Positions 1 through 7,042 of a stretch of 64,000 nt of DNA are shown here, piece after piece (positions within the stretch are counted from its first letter, which is position 1; every line of letters starts with the position of its first letter). The position numbers were made by a program, and so were the translations under genes. The DNA comes from Pseudomonas sp. Root71. Lineage in GTDB: Bacteria > Pseudomonadota > Gammaproteobacteria > Pseudomonadales > Pseudomonadaceae. The stretch covers positions 233,996 through 297,995 of the forward strand of contig NZ_LMHY01000028.1 of assembly GCF_001429045.1 (NCBI RefSeq), in the 5' to 3' direction. The notes beneath the pieces were generated by a model. That model ran no database searches and was not told where the DNA came from. It saw only the letters and a list, made by a program, of their open reading frames with translations.

Positions 1-311
1 TCCAGCTCCTGCGCGCCGTCGACGAACAGGGTGCTGCCCAGGTCAGTCAGGGAGAACAGCACCTCCTGCGGGTCCTGGTAACCGAGCATGCGTGCCAGTG
101 CCGGGTTGGCGGCGCGCATGCCGTCGTGCAGGCTGGCCTGGAAGATGCCGTGCACCGCGTTTTCGAACAGCCACTTGTAGCGGTTACGCTCGGCTTCCAG
201 ATCATCCAGGCGCGCGGCCAGTTCCGGGTAATGACTCTTGCGCGCCGAGTGGCTGCCCAGCCCCAGCAGCCCGGCCAGGGCCCGTTGTTGCTCGTCAGAG
301 GGCTTCGCCAT
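1..311 (-). CDS. ercS: PAS-domain sensor histidine kinase ErcS, N-terminal part (cut by window edge)
   Basis: The minus strand is open from an ATG at 311 to the window edge, giving 103 residues that begin MAKPSDEQQRALAGLLG. A short helical stretch leads into a PAS-like segment (YKWLFENAVHGIFQAS, then NPALARMLGY). The start overlaps the 3' end of ercA by 17 bp, so the two are translationally coupled. In P. aeruginosa an ercA-ercS pair (PA1991-PA1992) follows the pqq genes and belongs to the regulatory network of ethanol oxidation; the same order here supports the name. The kinase domain lies outside the window, so catalytic residues cannot be checked. Confidence 0.75.
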   Translation of the reverse strand, partial: MAKPSDEQQRALAGLLGLGSHSARKSHYPELAARLDDLEAERNRYKWLFENAVHGIFQASLHDGMRAANPALARMLGYQDPQEVLFSLTDLGSTLFVDGAQEL

Positions 312-1458
312 AGACGACCTCGACATCACGCTGGCTGGATTCGCGCGGGTTGGTCAGGATGCACGGGTCGTGCATCGCATGCTGCGACAGGAACGGAATA
401 TCCGAGGTCCTGACGCCATGCAAACCAAGGGTTTCGTGAAAGCCGATGGCGTGCTTGAGGGCGATCAGGTGTTCGACCAGGCGCCCGCAGATCTGCCGGT
501 GATTCAGGCCTCGGCAGTCGATGCCCAACGTCTCGGCGATCACCTTGAAGCGGTCTGGCGCCGAGTTGTAGTTGAAGGCCACCACGTGCTCGACAAGGAC
601 CGCGTTGCACAGGCCGTGGGGCAGATCGAGAAAGCCGCCGAGGCTGTGGGACATGGCATGCACGGCACCAAGGATGGCGTTGGAGAACGCCAGCCCGGCC
701 TGCATGCTGCCGAGCATGATCTTCTCGCGCAGGGCGATGTCCGTCGGGTTGGCGATCATTTGCACCAGGTTGCCATTGATCAGGCGCATCGCCTCCAGCG
801 CATGGGGGTCGGTCAGCGGCCCGTGGCCGGTGGACACGAAGGCTTCGATGGCATGCACCAACGCGTCAATGCCGGTACAGGCCGACAGGAACGGGTCCAT
901 GCTCAGGGTGGTTTCCGGGTCGATCAGCGAAACGTCCGGTACCACCGCCTTGCTGACGATGGAGAACTTCATGCGTTCCTGCTGGTTGGAAATGATCACG
1001 AACTGCGAGACGTCCGCCGAGGTGCCGGCGGTGGTCGGAATCAGGATCAGCGGCGGGCTGGGCACGCGGATGGTGTCCACACCCTCGAAATCGAGAATGC
1101 TGCGGCCATGGGCAACGACGATACCGATGCCTTTGCCGCAGTCCATCGGGCTGCCACCACCGACGGCGACGATCACGTCGCAGTGGTTTTCCCGGTACAT
1201 CTCGGCACCGAGCATTACCTCTTCGACCCGAGGGTTGGGCGAGACATCACTGTAAAGGCAATACTCGATACCCAGGGCTTGCAGGCTGGCTTCGACATCG
1301 GCGACCCAGCCAGCGGCAATCACGCCGGGATCACTGACCACCAGGACCTTGCGTGCGCCAAAGGTCTTGGCGTAATTGCCGACACTGTGCCGGCTACCGG
1401 CACCGAAGATGATTTCAGGTGAAACGAACTTACGCAGCTGGTTGAGACTCTGGCTCAT
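295..1458 (-). CDS. ercA: Iron-containing alcohol dehydrogenase ErcA
   Basis: A 387-residue protein starting MSQSLNQLRKFVSPEIIFG. The upstream in-frame ATG at 1524 would add 22 unlikely residues. The type III (Fe) alcohol dehydrogenase fold is shown by the NAD-binding GGGSPMDCGKGIG motif, TTAGTSADVS, and the metal-ligand segments DALVHAIEAF and HAMSHSLGGFLDLPHG, which hold the Asp and three His ligands. In P. aeruginosa and P. putida the homologue affects induction of the PQQ-ethanol oxidation system and is thought to help signalling through ErcS rather than carry bulk alcohol flux; that role is inferred here from synteny. It lies downstream of pqqE across a 217 bp gap holding a REP pair and overlaps ercS. 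Confidence 0.88.
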   Translation of the reverse strand: MSQSLNQLRKFVSPEIIFGAGSRHSVGNYAKTFGARKVLVVSDPGVIAAGWVADVEASLQALGIEYCLYSDVSPNPRVEEVMLGAEMYRENHCDVIVAVGGGSPMDCGKGIGIVVAHGRSILDFEGVDTIRVPSPPLILIPTTAGTSADVSQFVIISNQQERMKFSIVSKAVVPDVSLIDPETTLSMDPFLSACTGIDALVHAIEAFVSTGHGPLTDPHALEAMRLINGNLVQMIANPTDIALREKIMLGSMQAGLAFSNAILGAVHAMSHSLGGFLDLPHGLCNAVLVEHVVAFNYNSAPDRFKVIAETLGIDCRGLNHRQICGRLVEHLIALKHAIGFHETLGLHGVRTSDIPFLSQHAMHDPCILTNPRESSQRDVEVVYGEAL

Positions 1459-1562
1459 TGGAAAGCCTGTTTTTATTGTTTTGGAAGGTAGAAACCACAC
1501 TAAACCATCCAGCTGTGAATGCAATCAGACCAAAGAACAGCGCTGCCCGGGCTGTAACAGAT

Positions 1563-1659
1563 CCCTGTGGGAGCGGGCTTGCTCGCGAAAGCGGAGTGTC
1601 AGTCACCATCAATATTGACTGACAGGGCCTCTTCGCGAGCAAGCCGGCTCCCACAGGGG
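1563..1659. repeat. REPIN: inverted pair of REP elements
   Basis: Two REP copies in inverted orientation (GTGGGAGCGGGCTTGCTCGC and its reverse complement) flank about 40 bp of spacer in the pqqE-ercA gap. The same spacer type (TGTCAGTCA...TTGACTGACA) recurs at other pairs in the window. As RNA it would fold into one long hairpin, which may attenuate or stabilise the transcript between pqqE and ercA. Confidence 0.9.
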
Positions 1660-1675
1660 ATCTGCGGCGCTAGAA

Positions 1676-2818
1676 CTATCCGCGATAGATCAGCTGCGAA
1701 GCCTTCGCATTACGCAATGTGAGGTGTTCGATCCCCAACCCCGGTGCCTGCGCTTCCTCCCGGGCCTTGAGGATCACGCCGTGGTGCGCAGACTTGCTGC
1801 ACACCGGGTCGGCATTGCTGGCATCGCCGGTCAGCATGAAAGCCTGGCAGCGACACCCGCCCAGGTCCTTGTGCTTTTCATCGCAGGAGCGGCATGGCTC
1901 CTTCATCCAGTCATCGCCGCGAAAACGATTGAAGCCGAACGAGTCGTTCCAGATGTGCGAGAGGCTGTGCTCGCGCACATTGGGAAACTGCACCGGTAAC
2001 TGCCGGGCGCTGTGGCAAGGCAAGGCCGTGCCGTCGGGAGTGATGTCGAGAAACAGGTTGGCCCAGCCGTTCATGCAGGTCTTGGGACGCTCTTCGTAGT
2101 AGTCCGGGGTGACGAAGATCAGCTTGCACGGGTGGCCCTGGGCTTCAAGGCGTTGGCGGTACTCGTTGGTGATGCGCTCGGCACGCTGCAATTGCTCGCG
2201 GGTGGGCAACAGGCCGACGCGATTCAGTTCGGCCCAGCCATAGAACTGGCAGGTGGCCAATTCGACGAAGTCCGCTTCCAGCTCCAGGCACAGTTCGATG
2301 ATCTGCGCGATCCGGTCGATGTTGTGCCGATGGGTGACGAAGTTCAGCACCATCGGATAACCCTGGGCTTTCACCGCACGGGCCATGGCGAGTTTCTGGG
2401 CGAAGGCCTTGCGCGAACCGGCGAGCATGTTGTTCACCGCCTCGTCGGCGGCCTGGAAGCTGATCTGGATATGGTCCAGCCCGGCCACCTTGAAGTCACG
2501 CACCTTCTGCTCGGTCAGGCCGATGCCGGAGGTGATCAGGTTGGTGTAGTAGCCCATGTCCCGGGCGGCCTTGATCAGTTCGGCGAGGTCCTGGCGTACC
2601 AGCGGCTCGCCACCGGAAAAGCCCAATTGCGCGGCGCCCATGTCCCGCGCTTCACGGAATACACGAATCCATTCCTCCGTGCTCAGTTCCTCGCCGTGCC
2701 GGGCAAAATCCAGCGGGTTGGAGCAATAGGGGCACTGCAGCGGACAGCGGTAGGTCAGCTCGGCGAGCAGCCACAACGGCGGTCCGGGCAGCGTCTCACT
2801 CGATCCAGAATTGCGCAT
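1676..2818 (-). CDS. pqqE: PQQ synthase radical SAM protein PqqE
   Basis: A 380-residue radical SAM enzyme that makes the Glu-Tyr carbon-carbon crosslink in PqqA, the first committed step of PQQ synthesis. The SAM-cluster motif CPLQCPYC gives Cys25, Cys29 and Cys32, followed by SGGEPL. The C-terminal SPASM/Twitch cysteines are present (TCMNGW, LPCHSA, CRSCDEKHKDLGGCRC) and should hold the auxiliary Fe-S clusters. Length matches the family. The ATG at 2818 lies inside the end of pqqD (23 bp overlap), so the chaperone and the enzyme are translationally coupled. Confidence 0.97.
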   Translation of the reverse strand: MRNSGSSETLPGPPLWLLAELTYRCPLQCPYCSNPLDFARHGEELSTEEWIRVFREARDMGAAQLGFSGGEPLVRQDLAELIKAARDMGYYTNLITSGIGLTEQKVRDFKVAGLDHIQISFQAADEAVNNMLAGSRKAFAQKLAMARAVKAQGYPMVLNFVTHRHNIDRIAQIIELCLELEADFVELATCQFYGWAELNRVGLLPTREQLQRAERITNEYRQRLEAQGHPCKLIFVTPDYYEERPKTCMNGWANLFLDITPDGTALPCHSARQLPVQFPNVREHSLSHIWNDSFGFNRFRGDDWMKEPCRSCDEKHKDLGGCRCQAFMLTGDASNADPVCSKSAHHGVILKAREEAQAPGLGIEHLTLRNAKASQLIYRG

Positions 2819-3068
2819 GGGCCACCTCCAGAAACGCCAGCACGTCTTCGTCGATCCCCGGTACGCCGGGAAAATTCGCGCTCAATCGCTCGATGATCGC
2901 CGCCACGCTGCGCTGGCCATCCACCAGGTCGAGAATCTGTCCGGCACTGGCATTGAGCTTGATCATGCCTTCGGGGTACAGCAGCACGTGGCAGTCCTGA
3001 CGGGGCTCCCATTGCAGACGAAAACCGCGACGCAAGGCCGGTGACTGTTGGCGATTGATCAGGCTCAC
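2796..3068 (-). CDS. pqqD: PqqA peptide chaperone PqqD
   Basis: A 90-residue RRE-type protein that binds PqqA and delivers it to PqqE. Recognisable features are RGFRLQWE near the N terminus, LLYPEGMIKLNASAGQILDLVDG in the middle and a C-terminal helix ending AHAQFWIE. Its start overlaps the pqqC stop by 4 bp and its end overlaps pqqE by 23 bp, so C-D-E form one tightly coupled unit. In some bacteria pqqD is fused to pqqC or pqqE; here it is free-standing and of normal length. Confidence 0.95.
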   Translation of the reverse strand: MSLINRQQSPALRRGFRLQWEPRQDCHVLLYPEGMIKLNASAGQILDLVDGQRSVAAIIERLSANFPGVPGIDEDVLAFLEVAHAQFWIE

Positions 3069-3817
3069 AGGGCGATCCCCCGGTGCCAGACTTTGTTATC
3101 GGTAACCGTGTGATACGGCGGGCGCGCAAGCTCGTAGGCCATGCTCATGGCATCGAGCATGCTCCACAGCACGTCGAGCTTGAATTGCAGAATCTGCAGC
3201 ATGCGTTGTTGCCCCTCGGCCGTCACGTAGTGCGCCAGGGTGACGCGCAAGCCATGCTCGACATCGCGCCGCGCCTGGCTCAGGCGCGTGCGGAAATAGT
3301 CGTAGCCAGCAGCGTCGATCCATGGGTAGTGGGTCGGCCAGGCGTCGAGTCGCGACTGATGGATCTGGGGGGCAAAGAGTTCGGTCAGCGAACTGCTGGC
3401 CGCTTCCTGCCAGCACGCGCGACGGGCGAAATTGACGTAGGCGTCCACCGCGAAACGCACGCCGGGCAGCACCCGTTCCTGGGAGAGGATCTGCTCGCGA
3501 TCCAGCCCCACCGCTTCGCCCAGGCGTAGCCAGGCTTCGATGCCGCCCTCGCTGCCGGGGACACCATCGTGGTCGAGGATCCGTTGCAGCCATTCCCGGC
3601 GCACGTCGCGGTCCGGGCAGTTGGCGAGAATCGCGGCGTCCTTCAGGGGGATGTTGATCTGATAGTAGAAGCGATTGGCGACCCAGCCCTGGATCTGCTC
3701 GCGGCTGGCGCGGCCGGCGTACATGGCTTGGTGGAAGGGATGGTGGATGTGGTAGTAGGCGCCCTTGGCGCGCAGGGCGGCTTCGAATTCTGTGGGGGAC
3801 ATGGGGGTGTCAGTCAT
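3065..3817 (-). CDS. pqqC: Pyrroloquinoline-quinone synthase PqqC
   Basis: A 250-residue cofactorless oxidase that performs the final ring closure and eight-electron oxidation to PQQ. The chosen ATG at 3817 follows a GGAG ribosome-binding site and gives the family start MTDTPMSPTEFEAALR. An upstream in-frame ATG at 3901 would translate REP sequence and was rejected. Typical segments are YYHIHHPFHQAMYAG, WVANRFYYQINIPLKDAAI and ILDHDG. The gap to pqqB is 143 bp and carries a REP pair, so differential mRNA stability within the operon is possible. Confidence 0.96.
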   Translation of the reverse strand: MTDTPMSPTEFEAALRAKGAYYHIHHPFHQAMYAGRASREQIQGWVANRFYYQINIPLKDAAILANCPDRDVRREWLQRILDHDGVPGSEGGIEAWLRLGEAVGLDREQILSQERVLPGVRFAVDAYVNFARRACWQEAASSSLTELFAPQIHQSRLDAWPTHYPWIDAAGYDYFRTRLSQARRDVEHGLRVTLAHYVTAEGQQRMLQILQFKLDVLWSMLDAMSMAYELARPPYHTVTDNKVWHRGIAL

Positions 3818-3858
3818 TTTGTTCTCCGGGAATTTTTGCGGTGCCCGCGCTGGCCCTA

Positions 3859-3950
3859 TCGCGAGCAAGCTCGCTCCCACAGGTGTTCGGTGGGAACACA
3901 AATTTCATGTACTGCAGAAATCCATTGTGGGAGCGGGCTTGCTCGCGAAG
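3859..3950. repeat. REP pair inside the pqq operon (pqqB-pqqC gap)
   Basis: Two REP copies at 3859-3884 and 3925-3950 face each other in the order opposite to most other pairs in the window. The pair sits in the pqqB-pqqC spacer, so it is transcribed as part of the operon. Confidence 0.85.
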
Positions 3951-3960
3951 GTGTCAGTCG

Positions 3961-4875
3961 CTACAGCACGATATCCATGCCGTCATAAGCCACTTCGATC
4001 CCCCGCCGCTCCAGCAGCGCCCGCTCGGCCGAGTCTTCATCGAGAATGGGATTGGTGTTGTTGATGTGGATCAGCACCTTGCGCTGGCGGTTGAACCCCT
4101 CCAGCACTTCAAGCATCCCGCCGGGGCCGCTTTGCGGGAGGTGCCCCATTTCGCTGCCCAGGCTCTGGCCGACTTCGCAAATACGCATCTCGTCGTCGCG
4201 CCACATTGTGCCGTCCAGCAGCAGGCAATCGGCGCGCTGCATCCAGCCCAGCACTTCATCGTCGATTCGACCAAGGCCCGGGGCATAGAACAGCGATGCG
4301 CCGTTGCGCAGGTCTTCAATGAACAAGCCAATGGTGTCGCCCGGTTGCGGATTGCCGCGATTGGGCGAATACGGCGGCGCGTTGCTCACCAGGGGAACCG
4401 CGCGAAATTGCAGATGCCCGCAGGCCGCGATGCTGAATGGCTGGCGATCGAGGCCGACCGGTTGCCAGTGCAATCCGCCGTTCCAGTGTCCGAGCATGTT
4501 GAACAACGGGAAACCGCTGCTCAGGTCCTGGTGCACGCGCTCGGTGCACCACACGTCATGCGGGCAACCTTCACGCAGGCTGAGCAAACCGGTGCAATGG
4601 TCAATCTGGCTGTCCAGCAGCACGATGCCGGCGATGGCGCTGTCACGCAGGCGCCGCGCCGGTTGCAATGGCGCAAAACTCTCGAATTGCGCGCGAATGT
4701 CCGGTGACGCGTTACACAGCACCCACTCGACACCGTCGTCACTCAGGGCAATCGACGACTGCGTACGGCGCTGTGCCCGCAGGCTGCCATTGCGCACCCC
4801 GGCGCACTGGCTGCAGTTGCAATTCCACTGGGGGAAACCACCGCCAGCGGCGGAACCGAGAACGCGGATGTGCAT
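3961..4875 (-). CDS. pqqB: PQQ biosynthesis metallo-beta-lactamase-fold protein PqqB
   Basis: A 304-residue protein starting MHIRVLGSAAGGGFPQWNC, the standard PqqB N terminus. PqqB is a metallo-beta-lactamase-fold enzyme that hydroxylates the crosslinked Glu-Tyr intermediate. The N-terminal CNCSQC cysteine cluster is visible, as are LDSQIDHCTGLLSLREG and HINNTNPILDEDS. An in-frame ATG 12 codons upstream was rejected because the ATG at 4875 gives the conserved start. It follows pqqA after 55 bp in the same operon. Confidence 0.96.
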   Translation of the reverse strand: MHIRVLGSAAGGGFPQWNCNCSQCAGVRNGSLRAQRRTQSSIALSDDGVEWVLCNASPDIRAQFESFAPLQPARRLRDSAIAGIVLLDSQIDHCTGLLSLREGCPHDVWCTERVHQDLSSGFPLFNMLGHWNGGLHWQPVGLDRQPFSIAACGHLQFRAVPLVSNAPPYSPNRGNPQPGDTIGLFIEDLRNGASLFYAPGLGRIDDEVLGWMQRADCLLLDGTMWRDDEMRICEVGQSLGSEMGHLPQSGPGGMLEVLEGFNRQRKVLIHINNTNPILDEDSAERALLERRGIEVAYDGMDIVL

Positions 4876-4930
4876 GGCGGATGCTCCAGAAGGCAGGCCC
4901 GGCCAACGCATCGGCTGGCCGGGTGATCAA

Positions 4931-5002
4931 TCAACGGTTGGCGAAATACATCGTCACTTCGAAGCCAATGCGCAGATCGGTAAACGCGGGTTTAGTCCAC
5001 AT
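4931..5002 (-). CDS. pqqA: PQQ precursor peptide PqqA
   Basis: A 23-residue ORF, MWTKPAFTDLRIGFEVTMYF then ANR. Glu15 and Tyr19 form the ExxxY pair that becomes the PQQ skeleton. An AGAGGAA-type ribosome-binding site lies just upstream of the ATG at 5002. It is first in pqqABCDE and has a 258 bp upstream region with a candidate regulator half-site and a REP pair. No pqqF/pqqH protease gene is present in the window, so precursor proteolysis must be supplied from elsewhere. Confidence 0.97.
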   Translation of the reverse strand: MWTKPAFTDLRIGFEVTMYFANR

Positions 5003-5074
5003 GGGTCATTCCTCTTCTTGTGCCCGGGTGATTCCGGTAGAGCCATTAATGCACGGGGCAACGGGTGCCCGAAT

Positions 5075-5088
5075 GCTACTTTCGAAGG
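5075..5088. promoter_or_regulatory. Candidate half-site of the ped/pqq palindrome upstream of pqqA
   Basis: GCTACTTTCGAAGG lies about 75 bp upstream of the pqqA start. Read on the minus strand, AAAGTAGCATTCG matches the element upstream of the FIST gene (CCAAGTAGCATTCG) almost base for base. The second half of the palindrome is degenerate, so this is the weakest member of the set. Confidence 0.35.
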
Positions 5089-5147
5089 AGTTGGCGGGGT
5101 GATTTGGTAGGGGGTGTTGCACAAATTCTGTACACACCAAAAACCAA

Positions 5148-5239
5148 TGTGGGAGCGAGCTTGCTCGCGATGACGGCGCAACAGTCAACATAGATGTTGG
5201 ATGTCATGGCCTCATCGCGAGCAAGCTCGCTCCCACAGG
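5148..5239. repeat. REPIN between exaC/pedI and pqqA
   Basis: Inverted REP copies at 5148-5170 and 5215-5239 (GTGGGAGCGAGCTTGCTCGC type) with a spacer containing AGTCAACATAGATGTTG. The pair separates the aldehyde dehydrogenase stop from the pqqA promoter and could act as a hairpin boundary between the two transcripts. Confidence 0.9.
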
Positions 5240-5260
5240 TTTTTCAGTGTTCTTGAGGAA

Positions 5261-6781
5261 TCAGAAGAACCCCAGCGGATTGATGTCGTAGCTCACCAGC
5301 AGGTTTTTGGTCTGCTGATAGTGGTCAAGCATCATCTTGTGGTTTTCCCGACCGACGCCGGACTTCTTGTAGCCACCGAACGCCGCGTGCGCCGGGTACA
5401 GGTGGTAGCAGTTGGTCCACACGCGCCCGGCCTTGATCGCCCGGCCCATGCGGTAGGCGCGGTTGATGTCGCGGGTCCACAGGCCGGCACCGAGGCCGAA
5501 CTCGCTGTCGTTGGCAATAGCCAGGGCTTCGGCTTCGTCCTTGAAGGTGGTGATCCCCACCACCGGGCCGAAGATTTCTTCCTGGAACACACGCATCTTG
5601 TTGTGACCCTTGAGCAGGGTCGGCTGGATGTAGTAACCGCTGGACAGGTCGCCCTCCAGACGTTCGGCCGCGCCGCCGGTGAGCAGCTCGGCGCCCTCCT
5701 CCTGGGCAATGGTCAGGTACGAGAGAATCTTGTCGTATTGCTGCTCGGACGCCTGGGCGCCGACCATGGTCTCGGTGTCCAGCGGGTTACCACGCTTGAT
5801 CTTGACGATTTTCTTCATCACCTCGGCCATGAACGGCTCGTAGATCGACTCCTGGACCAGCGCCCGGGACGGGCAGGTGCAGACTTCGCCCTGGTTGAAG
5901 AACGCCAGCACCAGGCCTTCGGCGGCTTTTTCGATGAACTCGGGTTCCGCGTTCATGATGTCTTCGAAGAAGATGTTCGGCGACTTGCCTCCCAGCTCGA
6001 CGGTGCTCGGGATGATGTTCTCGGCGGCGCAATGCATGATGTGCGCGCCCACCGGGGTCGAGCCGGTGAAGGCGATCTTGGCGATGCGCTTGCTGGTGGC
6101 CAGGGCCTCGCCGGCTTCGCGACCGAAGCCCTGGACGATGTTCAGCACGCCCGCCGGCAGCAGGTCGGCGATCAGCTCGGCGAAGACCATGATCGACAGC
6201 GGTGTTTGCTCGGCAGGCTTGAGCACGATGCAGTTGCCGGCGGCCAGGGCCGGGGCGAGTTTCCAGGCGGCCATCAGCAGCGGGAAGTTCCACGGAATGA
6301 TCTGCCCGACCACGCCCAAGGGTTCATGGAAGTGATAGGCCGTGGTCAGCTCGTTGATCTCCGCAGCCCCGCCTTCCTGGGCGCGGATGCAGCCGGCGAA
6401 GTAACGGAAGTGGTCGGCCGCCAGCGGCACGTCGGCGTTCAGGGTTTCGCGCACGGCCTTGCCGTTATCCCAGGTTTCGGTGACGGCCAGCACTTCCAGG
6501 TTCTGCTCGATGCGGTCGGCGATTTTCAGCAGCACCAGGGAGCGGTCCTGGGCCGAGGTTTTGCCCCAGGCGTCGGCAGCGGCATGGGCAGCGTCGAGAG
6601 CCTTGTCGATGTCGGCGGCGCTGGAGCGCGGGAATTCGGCGATCACTTCACCGTTGACCGGCGAGGTGTTGGTGAAGTACTCGCCATTGATCGGGGCAAC
6701 AAACTCGCCACCGATGAAGTTGCCGTAGCGCGGCTTGAAGGTAATGACGGCGCCTGGGGTTCCGGGTTGTGCGTAGATCAT
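5261..6781 (-). CDS. exaC: NAD-dependent acetaldehyde dehydrogenase ExaC/PedI
   Basis: A 506-residue cytoplasmic aldehyde dehydrogenase that oxidises the aldehyde formed by PedH to the acid. Visible family signatures are IIPWNFPLLM (161-170), FTGSTPVGAHI (238-248), the general base Glu262 in VELGGKSPN, and catalytic Cys301 in FNQGEVCTCPSR. Length and N terminus (MIYAQPGTPGAVITFKPRYG) fit the ExaC family. It sits between pqqA and pedH, as in P. aeruginosa. The upstream gap carries a 48 bp near-perfect palindrome (6839-6886) and a smaller GCCTGTC/GACAGGC hairpin (6805-6823), suggesting its own regulated promoter. Confidence 0.93.
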   Translation of the reverse strand: MIYAQPGTPGAVITFKPRYGNFIGGEFVAPINGEYFTNTSPVNGEVIAEFPRSSAADIDKALDAAHAAADAWGKTSAQDRSLVLLKIADRIEQNLEVLAVTETWDNGKAVRETLNADVPLAADHFRYFAGCIRAQEGGAAEINELTTAYHFHEPLGVVGQIIPWNFPLLMAAWKLAPALAAGNCIVLKPAEQTPLSIMVFAELIADLLPAGVLNIVQGFGREAGEALATSKRIAKIAFTGSTPVGAHIMHCAAENIIPSTVELGGKSPNIFFEDIMNAEPEFIEKAAEGLVLAFFNQGEVCTCPSRALVQESIYEPFMAEVMKKIVKIKRGNPLDTETMVGAQASEQQYDKILSYLTIAQEEGAELLTGGAAERLEGDLSSGYYIQPTLLKGHNKMRVFQEEIFGPVVGITTFKDEAEALAIANDSEFGLGAGLWTRDINRAYRMGRAIKAGRVWTNCYHLYPAHAAFGGYKKSGVGRENHKMMLDHYQQTKNLLVSYDINPLGFF

Positions 6782-6838
6782 GGTGGGCCTCTGTCTGGGT
6801 CGATGCCTGTCGTACTGACAGGCGATGAACCGATACTA

Positions 6839-6886
6839 GAGAGCCCCGCGTGCCAGACGAATGCATCGTTGGCAGGAGGGGCTCTC
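6839..6886. promoter_or_regulatory. Long near-perfect palindrome upstream of exaC/pedI
   Basis: The 48 bp block starts GAGAGCCCC and ends GGGGCTCTC. Inner arms TGCCA/TGGCA and ACGA/TCGT surround a central ATGCAT, with only a few mismatches. It lies 58-105 bp upstream of the exaC ATG, a plausible position for a large operator or a leader hairpin. It is not a REP element. A second hairpin, GCCTGTC-gtact-GACAGGC at 6805-6823, lies between it and the start codon. Confidence 0.6.
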
Positions 6887-6916
6887 GTTATTTGGTCGTA
6901 GATTTCACACAAAACA

Positions 6917-7023
6917 CTGTGGGAGCGAGCTTGCTCCGGGCGGCGTTCCGACGATGAGGCCAGCACATTCGCCATTGATGTCGACTGTCAGACCGCTATC
7001 GCGAGCAAGCTCGCTCCCACAGG
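6917..7023. repeat. REPIN between pedH and exaC/pedI
   Basis: The left copy is the long variant in which the REP head runs into CCGGGCGGCGTTCCGACGA; the right copy is the short GCGAGCAAGCTCGCTCCCAC form. The pair sits directly after the pedH stop and marks the boundary of the pedH transcript. Confidence 0.88.
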
Positions 7024-7042
7024 TTATGTGGTGGTCCTGACG

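Noticed and set aside
238..1422. 394-residue plus-strand ORF opposite ercA
   Set aside because: It is the antisense shadow of a confirmed Fe-dependent dehydrogenase; no family motif, composition typical of high-GC antisense frames.
1563..1659. CRISPR-like repeats
   Set aside because: The repeats are inverted REP pairs scattered over intergenic gaps, with no regular spacers and no cas genes.
6839..6860. Sigma-54 type -24/-12 promoter (CTGGCACG...) before exaC
   Set aside because: The -24 TGGCACG is present on the minus strand, but the -12 TTGC is not at the required spacing (GCTC instead).
5201..6901. 566-residue plus-strand ORF opposite exaC
   Set aside because: Antisense of a well-supported aldehyde dehydrogenase and begins in REP sequence.
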